NCBI GenBank assembly: GCA_937899065.1
Contig: CALBPG010000256.1
Span: 1 to 59,139, forward strand
Direction: 5' to 3'
Source of the DNA: an uncultured Allomuricauda sp.
GTDB lineage: Bacteria > Bacteroidota > Bacteroidia > Flavobacteriales > Flavobacteriaceae
DNA: 59,139 nucleotides
Below are positions 15,439 through 26,346 of the stretch, one piece after another. The position numbers and the translations under genes are program-made. The notes under the pieces are model-generated. The model saw only the letters and a program-made list of their open reading frames with translations. It was not told the DNA's origin and did not search any database. The first letter of the stretch is position 1. Every line of letters begins with the position of its first letter.

Positions 15439-16336
15439 CGGCTATCATAATCCGGTTCTGTTACAAGAGTCGGTGGATGGGCTGGACATAAAACAAGATG
15501 GGGTGTATGTGGATGTTACCTTCGGCGGCGGAGGCCACTCCCGTGAAATTTTGAAACGATTAGGTGCGAACGGTAAATTGATAGCCTTTGACCAGGATGC
15601 GGAAGCGTTGGATAATTCTATAGAAGACCCACGCTTTCAGCTCATCAACCAAAACTTTCAGTTTGTCACGCAATATTTAAAGTTCTATGGCATAACGGCA
15701 GTGGATGGCATTCTAGCTGACTTTGGCGTCTCCTCCCATCAATTCGATAGTGCCGAACGGGGTTTTTCCATACGGTTTAATGGGGATTTGGATATGCGAA
15801 TGGACCAGGGACAATCCTTGACGGCCCATGAGGTGGTGAATTCATACGCTCAAGAACAATTGGCGGATGTGCTCTATCAATATGGAGAGTTGAGAAGTGC
15901 GAGGGCCATGGCGAGAGCGATTGAAAAGCAGCGGGAACAGTCTCCCATCCAAACCACGGATGACCTCAAGCAAGTGCTGAAGCCTTTTTTAGTCCGAAAT
16001 CGGGAGAACAAAGTGCTGGCACAGGTGTATCAAGCTATCCGTATCGAAGTGAATCAAGAAATAGAGGTGCTAAAGCAGTTTTTATTGCAGGTGCCCCAAT
16101 TGCTAAAGGCAAAAGGAAGGCTCAGTTTGATAAGTTACCATTCCTTGGAAGACCGATTGGTAAAACGGTTTATTCGGGATGGGAATTTTGAAGGGCAAGC
16201 GGAAAAGGATTTTTATGGAAACACCAATGCGCCTTTAAAGAAGGTGGGTGGTTTGCAAGTGCCAACAGCAGATGAAATTGCCCAAAACAACCGGGCTAGA
16301 AGTGCGAAACTAAGAGTTGCCGAACGGATTGTTTAA
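15428..16336 (+). CDS. rsmH: 16S rRNA (cytosine1402-N4)-methyltransferase RsmH (MraW)
   Basis: RsmH methylates N4 of C1402 in 16S rRNA. The 302-residue protein starts MTTSGYHNPVLLQESVDGL and carries VDVTFGGGGHSREIL (SAM motif I, about 24-38), FDQDAEA, ADFGVSSHQFD (about 99-109) and the C-terminal ISYHSLEDRLVKRFIR segment. The ATG at 15428 lies inside the end of mraZ; a longer in-frame extension back to 15248 only translates mraZ in another frame and is rejected. It is the second gene of the dcw operon. Confidence 0.96.
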   Translation: MTTSGYHNPVLLQESVDGLDIKQDGVYVDVTFGGGGHSREILKRLGANGKLIAFDQDAEALDNSIEDPRFQLINQNFQFVTQYLKFYGITAVDGILADFGVSSHQFDSAERGFSIRFNGDLDMRMDQGQSLTAHEVVNSYAQEQLADVLYQYGELRSARAMARAIEKQREQSPIQTTDDLKQVLKPFLVRNRENKVLAQVYQAIRIEVNQEIEVLKQFLLQVPQLLKAKGRLSLISYHSLEDRLVKRFIRDGNFEGQAEKDFYGNTNAPLKKVGGLQVPTADEIAQNNRARSAKLRVAERIV

Positions 16337-16359
16337 GCCTAAGATGTAAAAGAAAGAAA

Positions 16360-16680
16360 ATGAAAAAAGGCATTTTGGACATATTGAAAGGAAAGTTTTT
16401 GGTGAGTGGTGACGCTCCCAAGAACTGGTTGTTTCTCTTGTTTGCTTCTTTTCTGGCTGCATTGATGATTTCCAGCAGTCATCAGGCTGATAAGCGAGTG
16501 CACGAAATCGCTGCGCTGAACGAAAAAGTACGAAAACTGCGAAGTGAATTCGTAGAAGGTCGTTCCAAAGTACAGCAATTGCGATTGGAGTCCTCCATAA
16601 AAAACACCCTAGTGGAGAGCGGGTTGAAACCATCAATCGATCCTCCCAAGAAAATCAAAGTAAAAGCAGAAGAAAAATAA
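16360..16680 (+). CDS. ftsL: FtsL-like cell division protein
   Basis: 106 residues: short basic cytoplasmic N-terminus, one transmembrane helix (about 23-40, NWLFLLFASFLAALMIS) and a periplasmic coiled coil (HEIAALNEKVRKLRSEFVEGRSKVQQLR). This topology and the position between rsmH and ftsI identify it as the Bacteroidota FtsL, which bridges FtsQ/FtsB to FtsW-FtsI at the septum. Sequence similarity to proteobacterial FtsL is weak, as usual for this family. Its stop codon overlaps the ftsI ATG by one base. Confidence 0.85.
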   Translation: MKKGILDILKGKFLVSGDAPKNWLFLLFASFLAALMISSSHQADKRVHEIAALNEKVRKLRSEFVEGRSKVQQLRLESSIKNTLVESGLKPSIDPPKKIKVKAEEK

Positions 16681-18689
16681 TGCCCATAACGGAAAAAAAT
16701 ATCATGAATCGATTGTACCTCGTTGCTGGGGTGCTTTTTCTGTTTTCGGCGGGGATTATGGTGAAGCTTTTCGATATCCAGATGGTAAAAGGTTCTGAAT
16801 ACAAAGCCTTGGCCCTCAACAAAACCGAGAAGATGTTTACCATCGAGCCTAATCGTGGGAATCTGTATTCCGCAGATGGGAGTTTGTTGGCCGCTTCTGT
16901 GCCAAAATATGAGATTCGATTTGATGCTAAAACAGTTTCTCCAGAGAACTTCGAAGCACATATGCCCGCCCTGGCCGATTCTTTGGGGATGTTGTTCCAG
17001 CGTCCTTCTTCACATTATCTGCGCCTATTCCGTAAAGCACGAGCCAATGGCAATAGGTACAAGCTCATTGCGCGAAATATAGATTATTTGGATTATGTCC
17101 GTATCAAAAGCTTTCCATTATTTGAATTAGGGCCGTATAAAGGTGGTTTTATTGAAACCCACAAAGTGGTTCGAGAGTATCCTTTAGGTAAAATGGCCGC
17201 TCGTAGCATTGGTTATGAACGTGTTGATGAAAAAGGATATTATACACGAGTGGGATTGGATGGTGCTTTTGGCGAACGTTATTTGCGCGGAAAGGAAGGC
17301 AAACGTCTGAAACAGAAAATTGCTAAAGGACAATGGAAGCCCGTGGGCTTGGATAATATTATTGAACCGGAAGACGGCAAAGACGTCATTTCCACGCTAG
17401 ACATCAATATTCAGGATATTGCCCACCATGCTTTGCTGGGGCAATTGGAAAAATACAAAGCGGACCACGGCTGCGTGGTGGTAATGGAAACCCGAACGGG
17501 AGAAATCAAGGCTATCTCAAATTTGGGTCGCACCAAAGAAGGAAAGTATTATGAGAAACTCAACTACGCAGTAGGAGAGTCTCACGAGCCGGGTTCTACG
17601 TTTAAATTAATGTCGCTCATTGCCGCCTTGGAAGACAAAGTGGTGGATACTAGCACGGTTTTCGATACCGAACGCGGACGTTATCGCTTGTACGATCGTG
17701 TGGTAAACGATTCCAAGTGGGGCGGTTATGGTAAAATCCCATTGTCAAGAGCTTTTGCGGTATCCTCCAATACGGCCTTCGCCAAAATGATTCATGAGAA
17801 TTACAAAACCCAGCCCGAAAAGTTAGTGAACCGTCTTATGAATATGGGCATTCACAAAAAAATAGGATTGCCAATCATAGGAGAAGGAGAACCGGTTTTG
17901 CGTTTTCCGGGAGATAAAGGGTGGTCAGGCGTTTCTTTGGCATGGATGTCCCATGGGTATGAAATCAGTATGACCCCTTTGCAGACACTCGCGTTTTACA
18001 ACGCCATAGCCAACGACGGTGCCTATGTGCAGCCTAAATTGATTCGGGAGGTGCGAGAAGGTAATCGCGTATTGAAACGCTTTGGCACAAATATTACCAA
18101 TCCTTCGATTTGCTCTAAAAGCACGGTGAAGAAGGCCCAGCAACTTTTAAAGGATGTTGTGCTTCAGGATTATGGTACGGGACATGGTTTATACTCGGAA
18201 AGTTTCAGCATGGCAGGAAAAACGGGAACCTGTCAAAAGAACTACGTTGGAAAAGACCCTGATAAATTGGCTTACATCTCATCTTTTGTGGGTTACTTTC
18301 CTGCAGATGAACCCAAATATTCCTGCATCGTGGTCATTCATGAGCCGGATAAAGGTGTGGGGTATTATGGAGCTGATGTTTCTGGACCCGTATTCAAATC
18401 CATGGCGCAGAAAATTTATACTTCTTCCCCAGTGATTGATGCGGTATCGCCTGAAAGAATGGAGAATGAAGCGTTGGAAGATTCATTTCAAAAATACTTT
18501 GCCACCATACAAAAACAACACCAAACCGTTCCGAACGTGAGAGGGATGAGTGGTATGGATGCCGTGGCACTATTGGAAAATATAGGATTGAAAGTAGAAG
18601 TAAAAGGCAATGGAAAGGTGACCAAGCAGTCAGTGGACCAAGGAACGGATATCAAAACGGTAAAAACCATAACCCTCGAGTTATCATGA
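16680..18689 (+). CDS. ftsI: Penicillin-binding protein FtsI (PBP3-like) with PASTA domain
   Basis: Septal D,D-transpeptidase that cross-links peptidoglycan. 669 residues: N-terminal membrane anchor (about 10-30), PBP dimer domain, transpeptidase domain with S306-T-F-K309 (catalytic SxxK), S362-S-N364 and K514-T-G, then a PASTA domain at about 608-669 (VPNVRGMSGMDAVALLENIGL). The C-terminal PASTA is usual for Bacteroidota FtsI. The start overlaps the ftsL stop by one base and the stop overlaps the murE start by four, so translation is probably coupled along the operon. All catalytic residues are intact. Confidence 0.96.
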   Translation: MPITEKNIMNRLYLVAGVLFLFSAGIMVKLFDIQMVKGSEYKALALNKTEKMFTIEPNRGNLYSADGSLLAASVPKYEIRFDAKTVSPENFEAHMPALADSLGMLFQRPSSHYLRLFRKARANGNRYKLIARNIDYLDYVRIKSFPLFELGPYKGGFIETHKVVREYPLGKMAARSIGYERVDEKGYYTRVGLDGAFGERYLRGKEGKRLKQKIAKGQWKPVGLDNIIEPEDGKDVISTLDINIQDIAHHALLGQLEKYKADHGCVVVMETRTGEIKAISNLGRTKEGKYYEKLNYAVGESHEPGSTFKLMSLIAALEDKVVDTSTVFDTERGRYRLYDRVVNDSKWGGYGKIPLSRAFAVSSNTAFAKMIHENYKTQPEKLVNRLMNMGIHKKIGLPIIGEGEPVLRFPGDKGWSGVSLAWMSHGYEISMTPLQTLAFYNAIANDGAYVQPKLIREVREGNRVLKRFGTNITNPSICSKSTVKKAQQLLKDVVLQDYGTGHGLYSESFSMAGKTGTCQKNYVGKDPDKLAYISSFVGYFPADEPKYSCIVVIHEPDKGVGYYGADVSGPVFKSMAQKIYTSSPVIDAVSPERMENEALEDSFQKYFATIQKQHQTVPNVRGMSGMDAVALLENIGLKVEVKGNGKVTKQSVDQGTDIKTVKTITLELS

Positions 18690-20149
18690 CTTTGTTGAAA
18701 GACATACTATATGGGGTTCGACTGCTTTCCGTCAGTGGTAATACCAGTATCATGATAAGCCATGTGCATTTTGATTCGCGTCAAGTGCGAATGGATGATG
18801 TTTTTGTGGCAATAGATGGCGTAACCGTTGACGGACATCATTTTATTGGAAAGGCAGTGGAAAGTGGTGCTTTGGCCGTAGTGTGCGAAACCCTTCCGGA
18901 AATCTTGGTGAACGGAGTTACCTATTTGCAGGTGCGAAATAGCCAAGCGGCTCTGGCAGTGATGGCCAGTAATTTTTATGGGACACCCTCCAAAAACCTA
19001 AAACTCGTTGGTGTTACGGGTACGAATGGAAAAACGACTATTACCACTTTGCTGTATCAGCTTTTCAAGAATGCAGGCTATAAAGTAGGATTGATTTCTA
19101 CCATAAAAATCATGGTGGATGATGAGGTACGCCCTGCCACGCATACCACCCCAGACGCGATGACCATCAACCGAAACCTAGCCTTGATGAATGCCGCAGG
19201 GGTGGAATACTGTTTTATGGAGGTGAGTTCGCATGGCATTGACCAAAAAAGAACCGAGGGATTGACTTTTGCAGGTGCGATTTTCAGCAACCTAAGTCAT
19301 GATCATTTAGACTACCATAAAACCTTTGCAAACTACAGGGACACTAAAAAGAAGTTGTTTGACGACCTTCCCAAAACCTCTTTTGCATTAACCAATCTCG
19401 ACGATAAGAATGGTAAGGTTATGTTGCAAAACACCCGTGCAAAGAAAATCACCTATGGTTTAAAATCTTATGCAGACCATCGGGCTCAAATCCTGGAAAG
19501 ACAATTCAACGGGCAATTGCTCAAGATTGATGACAACGAAATCTGGACCAAATTAATTGGGGATTTCAATGCTTATAATCTTTTAGCGATTTATGCCACA
19601 GCGAACATTCTGGGGTTAGATAAAATGGAAATCCTTCGGCTGATAAGCGAATTGGAAAACGTGGACGGAAGGTTCCAATATTATATCTCGAAAAAGAAAA
19701 TTACAGCGATAGTTGATTATGCCCATACTCCGGACGCGCTAAAAAATGTGTTGGTAACCATCAATGCATTGAGGACTGGAAATGAAAACGTCATCACCGT
19801 AGTGGGGTGTGGTGGTGACCGTGATAAGTCTAAGCGTCCGGTTATGGGTCATATCGCATCACAGATGAGCGACCAAGCGATTTTCACATCCGATAATCCA
19901 CGCACGGAACCTCCCATGACCATTATTAAGGAGATGGAAGAAGGGGTGGAAGCGCAAAATGTGAACAAGGTTTTATCTATTGAAGACCGTAGACAGGCTA
20001 TTACTACGGCGTGTAAACTGGCCTCATCCAATGATATCATCCTCGTGGCGGGAAAAGGCCATGAAACGTACCAAGAAAAAGATGGGGTACGAATGGATTT
20101 TGACGATTACAGTGAAGTAAAAACCGCTTTAACAACGCTAAAGAAATAA
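18686..20149 (+). CDS. murE: UDP-N-acetylmuramoyl-L-alanyl-D-glutamate--2,6-diaminopimelate ligase MurE
   Basis: Adds the third residue of the peptidoglycan stem peptide. 487 residues with the Mur ligase ATP site GVTGTNGKTTITT (about 109-121), HTTPDAM, and the amino-acid specificity loop DNPRTEPP (about 408-415). The DNPR sequence indicates meso-diaminopimelate rather than lysine, as expected for a Gram-negative wall. The start overlaps ftsI by four bases (ATGA). Six bases follow before mraY. Confidence 0.96.
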   Translation: MTLLKDILYGVRLLSVSGNTSIMISHVHFDSRQVRMDDVFVAIDGVTVDGHHFIGKAVESGALAVVCETLPEILVNGVTYLQVRNSQAALAVMASNFYGTPSKNLKLVGVTGTNGKTTITTLLYQLFKNAGYKVGLISTIKIMVDDEVRPATHTTPDAMTINRNLALMNAAGVEYCFMEVSSHGIDQKRTEGLTFAGAIFSNLSHDHLDYHKTFANYRDTKKKLFDDLPKTSFALTNLDDKNGKVMLQNTRAKKITYGLKSYADHRAQILERQFNGQLLKIDDNEIWTKLIGDFNAYNLLAIYATANILGLDKMEILRLISELENVDGRFQYYISKKKITAIVDYAHTPDALKNVLVTINALRTGNENVITVVGCGGDRDKSKRPVMGHIASQMSDQAIFTSDNPRTEPPMTIIKEMEEGVEAQNVNKVLSIEDRRQAITTACKLASSNDIILVAGKGHETYQEKDGVRMDFDDYSEVKTALTTLKK

Positions 20150-20155
20150 GATTCG

Positions 20156-21376
20156 ATGCTCTTTTACCTATTTGAATATTTAGAACAGCAATATCAGTTT
20201 CCTGGTGCGAGTTTGTTTGGATTTCTCACCTTTCGCTCTGCGATGGCGGTTCTGTTGTCCTTGTTAATTGCCATGGTATACGGTAAACGCATCATTCTTT
20301 TTCTACAAGCGAAGCAAATCGGAGAAAGCATTCGTGATTTAGGACTGGATGGGCAGCAACAAAAAGCAGGTACCCCTACTATGGGAGGGCTTATCATTAT
20401 CATGTCAACTTTGTTGCCTGTATTGCTCTTCGCTGATATAAAGAATATTTATGTCATCCTACTTATCGTAACAACCCTCTGGATGGGGGTTATTGGTTTT
20501 ATTGATGACTACATCAAAATCTTCAAAAAGGACAAAAAAGGGCTTAAGGGACGCTTCAAAGTGATGGGGCAGGTGGTGCTTGGACTTATCGTCGGGGCGG
20601 TGTTGTATTTCCATCCGCAAGTAACCTTAAAAGAAAAAGATACTACTCGAATCACTGAGGAACTTGTCGTGGAACAAGTGAATGGAGGCGAGATTAAAGC
20701 AGTACGTACCAACGTTCCTTTTTTCAAGAACAATGAGTTGGATTATGCCGAGTGGATTTCTTGGATGGGCGAAGGCTTGAAGGACTACGCTTGGCTGATT
20801 TTCATTCCTGTTGTGATTTTGATAGTGACTGCGGTCTCCAATGGTGCGAATTTGACCGATGGGATTGATGGCCTTGCTGCGGGCTCTTCTGCAATTATCG
20901 TACTCACCCTTGGTATTTTCGCCTGGGTTTCCGGGAACATACAGTTTTCGCGTTACTTGGACATTTTTTATCTCCCCCGTGTGGGAGAACTAGTTGTGTT
21001 CATTGCAGCTTTTGCGGGAGCTTTGGTTGGATTCCTATGGTACAATGCTTTTCCTGCCCAGGTTTTTATGGGAGATACCGGAAGTTTGACGATTGGAGGT
21101 GTTATCGCGGTAATAGCCATTATCGTAAGAAAAGAATTGTTGTTGCCCATATTGTGCGGCATCTTCTTCGCAGAATCCCTTTCCGTGATGATACAGGTAG
21201 GGTATTTCAAACATACGAAACGAAAATATGGTGAAGGGCGTCGGGTATTCCTGATGGCGCCCTTACATCATCATTATCAGAAGAAAAAGTACCATGAAAG
21301 TAAGATTGTGACGCGGTTTTGGATTATAGGAATTCTATTGGCCATTATCAGTATTGTCACCTTAAAAATCAGATAA
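20156..21376 (+). CDS. mraY: Phospho-N-acetylmuramoyl-pentapeptide-transferase MraY
   Basis: Integral membrane enzyme making lipid I from UDP-MurNAc-pentapeptide and undecaprenyl phosphate. 406 residues with about ten membrane helices and the family motifs [10 protein letters not shown] (about 70-79), GFIDDYIKI (about 117-125), [10 protein letters not shown] (about 237-246), FMGDTGSL (about 305-312) and HHHYQKK near 375, containing the catalytic aspartates and histidines. An inserted charged periplasmic segment (about 165-195, [20 protein letters not shown]) is longer than in E. coli, as is common in Bacteroidota. One base separates it from murD. Confidence 0.96.
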   Translation: MLFYLFEYLEQQYQFPGASLFGFLTFRSAMAVLLSLLIAMVYGKRIILFLQAKQIGESIRDLGLDGQQQKAGTPTMGGLIIIMSTLLPVLLFADIKNIYVILLIVTTLWMGVIGFIDDYIKIFKKDKKGLKGRFKVMGQVVLGLIVGAVLYFHPQVTLKEKDTTRITEELVVEQVNGGEIKAVRTNVPFFKNNELDYAEWISWMGEGLKDYAWLIFIPVVILIVTAVSNGANLTDGIDGLAAGSSAIIVLTLGIFAWVSGNIQFSRYLDIFYLPRVGELVVFIAAFAGALVGFLWYNAFPAQVFMGDTGSLTIGGVIAVIAIIVRKELLLPILCGIFFAESLSVMIQVGYFKHTKRKYGEGRRVFLMAPLHHHYQKKKYHESKIVTRFWIIGILLAIISIVTLKIR

Positions 21377-21377
21377 G

Positions 21378-22712
21378 ATGCCTTTTCTGGTGGTACTTGG
21401 CGGGGGCGAAAGTGGTGTAGGTACCGCGATTTTAGGAAAACAAAAAGGGTTTACGGTTTTCGTATCCGATGCAGGGCCGATAAAGCCAAAATATAAAGAA
21501 GTTCTTGAACATTTTGACATTGAATGGGAATCCGATGGACACACTGAGAGTCGTGTTTTACAAGCGGATGTCGTGATGAAGAGTCCCGGTATTCCGGATA
21601 AGGTGGCCCTGGTACAACGACTGATGACGACTGATATTCCAGTGATTTCAGAAATGGAATTTGCGGGTCAATTTTCAGACGCGAATACCATTGGGATTAC
21701 TGGAAGCAACGGAAAAACCACGACCACTATGCTAACGTATCATCTGCTCAAAGAAGCGGGTTTGGACGTTGGCGTTGCGGGTAACATTGGCGATAGCTAC
21801 GCCAAAATGGTGGCAGAGCAATCGTTTGAACACATGGTTTTGGAAATCAGCAGTTTTCAACTGGATGGTATCCTCAAGTTCAAACCGCACGTTGCGATAA
21901 TTACGAATATCACTCCAGACCACTTGGACCGATATGAGTATCAATTTGAAAAATACATCGCGTCAAAGCTATCCATCGCCAAAAATCAGACTGAAGAAGA
22001 TTATCTGATTTATGATGTAGATGATGAAGCCATCGCAGAAGGATTAAAAGCACACCCCGTTCAATCGAAAAAAATACCCTTTTCCATAAAGCAAAAGCTA
22101 ATGGAAGGGGCTTGGCTTGAGAATGAAACGATAAAACTAAATGTTGAACACAAAACTTTGGAAATGAGTACAGATATTTTGGCCCTTGATGGGCAACACA
22201 ACGTAAAAAATGCCATGGCAGCTAGTTTGGCCGCTCTTTTGGTCAACGTACGGAAGGAGACCATCCGTCAAAGTATCCAAACTTTCCAAGGAGTACCCCA
22301 CCGCCTGGAAAAGGTGTTGAAAATCAACCATGTCGAATATATAAACGACTCCAAAGCAACCAATGTCAATGCCACCTATTACGCCCTTGAAGGCGTAAAC
22401 AAACCCATCGTTTGGTTGGTAGGTGGCGTAGACAAAGGGAACGACTACACGGAGTTGATGCCCTTGGTACGCGAAAAGGTCAAGGCCATTATTTGTCTGG
22501 GCATGGACAACACCAAGTTGAAAGAAACCTTTGGTAACGTTATCGACCTTATGGTTGAAACTTATTCCATGGAAGAGGCTGTGAAGGTAGCGTACAAAAT
22601 TGCAGAACGCGGCGATACTGTTTTGCTTTCTCCAGCCTGCGCGAGCTTCGATTTGTTCAAAAACTACGAAGACCGAGGGGACCAATTCAAGGCACAGATA
22701 AAAAAATTATAA
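21378..22712 (+). CDS. murD: UDP-N-acetylmuramoyl-L-alanine--D-glutamate ligase MurD
   Basis: Adds D-glutamate to UDP-MurNAc-L-alanine. 444 residues: N-terminal UDP-binding Rossmann segment (FLVVLGGGESGVGTA), ATP site GITGSNGKTTTTM (about 111-123), catalytic NITPDHLDRY (about 181-190), and the NDSKATN motif (about 323-329). The C-terminus ends in a conserved LLSPACASFDLFKNYEDRGDQF-like block seen in MurD enzymes. Spacing of one base from mraY and four bases to ftsW supports coupled expression. Confidence 0.96.
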   Translation: MPFLVVLGGGESGVGTAILGKQKGFTVFVSDAGPIKPKYKEVLEHFDIEWESDGHTESRVLQADVVMKSPGIPDKVALVQRLMTTDIPVISEMEFAGQFSDANTIGITGSNGKTTTTMLTYHLLKEAGLDVGVAGNIGDSYAKMVAEQSFEHMVLEISSFQLDGILKFKPHVAIITNITPDHLDRYEYQFEKYIASKLSIAKNQTEEDYLIYDVDDEAIAEGLKAHPVQSKKIPFSIKQKLMEGAWLENETIKLNVEHKTLEMSTDILALDGQHNVKNAMAASLAALLVNVRKETIRQSIQTFQGVPHRLEKVLKINHVEYINDSKATNVNATYYALEGVNKPIVWLVGGVDKGNDYTELMPLVREKVKAIICLGMDNTKLKETFGNVIDLMVETYSMEEAVKVAYKIAERGDTVLLSPACASFDLFKNYEDRGDQFKAQIKKL

Positions 22713-22716
22713 GCCA

Positions 22717-23922
22717 ATGTGGGCACTATTGAAAAACTTGCGTGGGGACAAAGCCATTTGGGCCGTGGTGGCCTTATTGGCCCTATTCTCGTTTTTGCCA
22801 GTGTATAGTGCCAGTACCAACTTGGTTTATGTCAATGATGATGGTACTACTATTGGTCATTTGATAAAGCATGCTGTTTTACTTTTCCTTGGTTTTGGAA
22901 TTATCTATGCGATTCACCGAGTGCCAACCCATTATTTTAAAGGACTTTCCATCATTGCCTTACCGATTGTACTCATCTTGTTGGCTTATACTTTAACAGT
23001 TGAAACGAGAATCGGGGGTGTCACGGCGAACCGTTGGATTAAAATCCCATTTGTTGGGGTCAATTTTCAGACATCAACGCTGGCGTCAGTCGTTTTGATG
23101 ATATGGATTGCCCGTTATCTCACCAAAATCAAAGAAACCAAAATACGCTTCCAAGATAGTATTCTGCCGCTGTGGCTTCCTACGGCCTTGGTGGTGCTGT
23201 TGATTCTACCGGAAAACTTTTCAACCGCTGCCATCATTTGTTTGTTGGTTTTGGTGCTTTGCTTTTTAGGTGGATACCCTCTGAAGTATCTGTTTGTCAT
23301 GGTAACAACAGGATTGATATTATCCTCCATGTTCCTGTTTGTTTTATTCAAGGCGCCAGATGTGCTGCCGCAAAGAGCAGGCACCTGGAAGTCTAGAATT
23401 GAAACCTTTTGGGCTCCTGAAAAAGCAGATAAAGATGATGTGCACCAGTTGACCTTGGCCAAAATTGCCATAGCAGAAGGAGGCTTGATTGGAAAAGGCG
23501 CAGGAAAAAGTGTCGTGAAAAACATGCTTTCGCAGAGTACTTCGGATTTCATCTTCGCCATAATCATTGAAGAATATGGATTGTTAGGGGGTGGTGCATT
23601 GCTCTTTTTCTACCTCCTGTTACTATTCAGGATTGTGGTTGTGGCGAATTCTGCCAAGACGGTGTTCTCCAAACTATTGGTCATTGGGGTAGGATTACCC
23701 ATAGTGTTTCAAGCTTTGATAAACATGGCTGTGGTGGTACAACTTTTCCCGGTAACGGGGCAACCGCTACCCTTAATTAGTATGGGCGGGACTTCCATTT
23801 GGATGACCTGTATGGCGATTGGTATTGTATTGAGTGCAAGTAATAAAAAGGAAAACCTCGAAGAGGAAACCTACGATATAGACGATAATAACCCTTTGGA
23901 AGTATTAAGTGGGCAACTATAG
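22717..23922 (+). CDS. ftsW: Septal peptidoglycan glycosyltransferase FtsW
   Basis: SEDS-family polymerase that works with FtsI at the septum. 401 residues, about ten transmembrane helices, with the early FLPVYSAST segment, PENFSTAAI (about 165-173), the large periplasmic loop containing [15 protein letters not shown] (about 255-269), and [10 protein letters not shown] near 350, the SEDS signature. The 3' end overlaps murG by 14 bases. The position between murD and murG is that of ftsW, not rodA. Confidence 0.95.
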   Translation: MWALLKNLRGDKAIWAVVALLALFSFLPVYSASTNLVYVNDDGTTIGHLIKHAVLLFLGFGIIYAIHRVPTHYFKGLSIIALPIVLILLAYTLTVETRIGGVTANRWIKIPFVGVNFQTSTLASVVLMIWIARYLTKIKETKIRFQDSILPLWLPTALVVLLILPENFSTAAIICLLVLVLCFLGGYPLKYLFVMVTTGLILSSMFLFVLFKAPDVLPQRAGTWKSRIETFWAPEKADKDDVHQLTLAKIAIAEGGLIGKGAGKSVVKNMLSQSTSDFIFAIIIEEYGLLGGGALLFFYLLLLFRIVVVANSAKTVFSKLLVIGVGLPIVFQALINMAVVVQLFPVTGQPLPLISMGGTSIWMTCMAIGIVLSASNKKENLEEETYDIDDNNPLEVLSGQL

Positions 23923-24997
23923 ATTCATATTATCTGGTGGAGGCACGGGCGGACATATCTATCCGGCCATAGCCATTGCCGATGAATTGAAAAGGCGACA
24001 TCCCTCTGCGGAGTTCTTGTTCGTTGGAGCAAAGGACCGCATGGAGATGGAAAAAGTCCCAGCTGCAGGGTATGACATAAAAGGATTGTGGATTAGCGGG
24101 CTTCAGCGGAAACTTAGTTTAAAAAACCTATTGTTTCCGCTTAAAGTCATTTCCAGTGTGTTGCGCTCCCGAGGGATTTTGCGCCAATTCAAACCGCATG
24201 TGGCTATTGGTACTGGCGGATTTGCCAGCGGCCCCTTATTGAGAGCCGCATCTGGGAAAAAGGTTCCTACCGTGTTACAAGAGCAAAATTCATTTGCGGG
24301 AATCACCAATAAGTGGTTGGCCTCCAAAGCACATCGTATTTGTGTGGCCTACGACAAAATGGACCGCTTTTTTCCGAAGGATAAAATAGTGAAAACAGGG
24401 AATCCGGTGCGTAAGGATTTGATTGAACTTAAGGTAGATACCGCCAACGCCTTAGCACATTTTGGATTGCAACCGGGTCAAACAACACTGCACGTATTGG
24501 GCGGAAGATTGGGTGCTCGCCGCATCAACCAGTTGATTAAAGTAGAAAAAGAATATTTGGAATCTTTGGGATTGCAGGTGATTTGGCAATGTGGAAAACT
24601 ATACGAGTCTACCTATAAAAACTCAGGGTCTGAATCAAGAAAGGTGATGCCTTTCATCCAACGTATGGATTACGCTTACGGTGCTGCGGATTTTATCATT
24701 TCAAGAGCTGGGGCTAGTTCCGTTTCAGAGCTCTGTTTGATAGGAAAGCCGGTGTTGTTCATTCCTTCACCGAATGTAGCGGAGGACCATCAAACCAAGA
24801 ATGCAGATGCCTTGGTTTCCAAAGCGGCTGCCTTGATGTTGAAGGAAACCGAATTGGACAATGAATTCCAAAACGCCTTTGGTGCTTTGATGTCATCCGA
24901 ATCGCAACAAGAAACACTTGGGCAAAACATAAAGAAACTCGCCTTGCCAAAGGCAACAGAACATATTGTGGACGAAATCGAGCGCTTGTTGGTATGA
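23909..24997 (+). CDS. murG: UDP-N-acetylglucosamine--N-acetylmuramyl-(pentapeptide) pyrophosphoryl-undecaprenol GlcNAc transferase MurG
   Basis: Converts lipid I to lipid II on the inner face of the membrane. 362 residues, GT-B fold with the N-terminal [11 protein letters not shown] loop (about 10-20), [18 protein letters not shown] (about 127-135), [12 protein letters not shown] (about 259-270) and [14 protein letters not shown]. One conserved residue is odd: the second-domain loop normally reading GGSLGAR is GGRLGAR, with Arg200 (codon AGA at 24506-24508) where the near-invariant Ser is expected. The reading frame is otherwise intact. It overlaps ftsW by 14 and murC by four bases. Confidence 0.95.
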   Translation: MGNYRFILSGGGTGGHIYPAIAIADELKRRHPSAEFLFVGAKDRMEMEKVPAAGYDIKGLWISGLQRKLSLKNLLFPLKVISSVLRSRGILRQFKPHVAIGTGGFASGPLLRAASGKKVPTVLQEQNSFAGITNKWLASKAHRICVAYDKMDRFFPKDKIVKTGNPVRKDLIELKVDTANALAHFGLQPGQTTLHVLGGRLGARRINQLIKVEKEYLESLGLQVIWQCGKLYESTYKNSGSESRKVMPFIQRMDYAYGAADFIISRAGASSVSELCLIGKPVLFIPSPNVAEDHQTKNADALVSKAAALMLKETELDNEFQNAFGALMSSESQQETLGQNIKKLALPKATEHIVDEIERLLV

Positions 24998-26346
24998 AGA
25001 AAGTCGCGGCACATAACCTATTTTTCATCGGTATCGGTGGTATCGGTATGTCTGGCTTGGCCAAATACTACCGTCACCTAGGCTGTGAAGTCGCGGGATA
25101 TGACCGTGTCGATTCTACTATAACCGATACATTAAAGGAATTGGGTTGTCATCTTATGTTCGATGAAGTGATAGAAATGTTGCCCGCCGCATTTCAGGAT
25201 AAAGAGAACACCTTGGTCGTCTATACCCCTGCAGTGCCTAAAAGCAATGCTTGGTTCCAATTCTTTTCGAACAACAACTACCAAATGATGAAGCGTTCAG
25301 AATTGTTGGGTGCGGTAACACAAGATACTATTTGTTTGGCGGTCGCCGGGACCCATGGAAAGACCACCACTTCTTGTATTCTTGCTCATTTACTGCATGA
25401 ATGTGAGGTGCCTTTCGTCGGCTTTCTGGGTGGGATTTCGGAAAACTTTGGCAGCAACTTCATCTTGACGGGGACGAAGTATTCCGTGGTCGAAGCCGAT
25501 GAGTTTGACCGTTCCTTTTTACGACTTCATCCTAAAATGGCGTGCATCACTTCAATGGATGCAGACCATTTGGATATTTATGGTTCCAAAGAAGCACTTC
25601 AAAAAGCGTTTGGGGAATTCAAGGCACTTTTGGGTTTAGAAGGGAAGCTTTTCATCAAAGAAGGGTTGCCTATTTCTGGAACCACTTTCGGTTTGGATGC
25701 AAGCGCCGCTATCCGAATTGAAAACATACAAGTTGAAACTGGAACATATCGGTTTGATTGGGTCACACCAAATGGAACGTATGAAAATGTTCGTTTCAAT
25801 CAACCGGGGAGACATAATTTACTCAACGCTTTAGCAGCCTTGTCCATGGCATTGGAGATAGGTTGTAAGCCTGAGCAATTGATTTCGGCCTTGGGTGGAT
25901 ATAAAGGTGTTGAACGTAGATTTTCTTATCAAATCAATGCACCTGAACGTATTTACATTGACGACTATGCCCATCATCCTACAGAAATTGATGCTGTGTA
26001 TGGCGCTTTGACGGAGTTCTATCCACAAGAAAAAGTAACGGTGGTGTTTCAACCCCACCTGTTTTCACGCACACAAGACTTTGCAGATGACTTCGCGAGA
26101 AGCTTGGCGCAATTCGATACCATACTGTTAATGGACATTTATCCCGCCCGAGAAGAACCCATTGAAGGAGTGACTTCCCAATGGCTTTTGGGTAAAATCC
26201 AGAACCCTAAAAAGCACTTGGTTCAAAAGGAAGAAGTAGTGGACGCCTGCAAAGCAGCGAAGAATAAAATCGTGGTGACCTTGGGCGCTGGCGATATTGG
26301 AAAAGAAGTAGAAAAAATTAAAAACGAACTAGCCTATGCAAGTTAA
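24994..26346 (+). CDS. murC: UDP-N-acetylmuramate--L-alanine ligase MurC
   Basis: First amino-acid addition in stem-peptide synthesis. 450 residues: [17 protein letters not shown] (UDP-binding Rossmann loop, about 5-21), ATP site [12 protein letters not shown] (about 117-128), DADHLDIYG (about 189-197) and the [10 protein letters not shown] motif (about 326-335). All are canonical. Start ATGA overlaps the murG stop by four bases and the 3' end overlaps ftsQ by 11. murF, ddl and murB are not in this cluster. Confidence 0.96.
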   Translation: MKKVAAHNLFFIGIGGIGMSGLAKYYRHLGCEVAGYDRVDSTITDTLKELGCHLMFDEVIEMLPAAFQDKENTLVVYTPAVPKSNAWFQFFSNNNYQMMKRSELLGAVTQDTICLAVAGTHGKTTTSCILAHLLHECEVPFVGFLGGISENFGSNFILTGTKYSVVEADEFDRSFLRLHPKMACITSMDADHLDIYGSKEALQKAFGEFKALLGLEGKLFIKEGLPISGTTFGLDASAAIRIENIQVETGTYRFDWVTPNGTYENVRFNQPGRHNLLNALAALSMALEIGCKPEQLISALGGYKGVERRFSYQINAPERIYIDDYAHHPTEIDAVYGALTEFYPQEKVTVVFQPHLFSRTQDFADDFARSLAQFDTILLMDIYPAREEPIEGVTSQWLLGKIQNPKKHLVQKEEVVDACKAAKNKIVVTLGAGDIGKEVEKIKNELAYAS

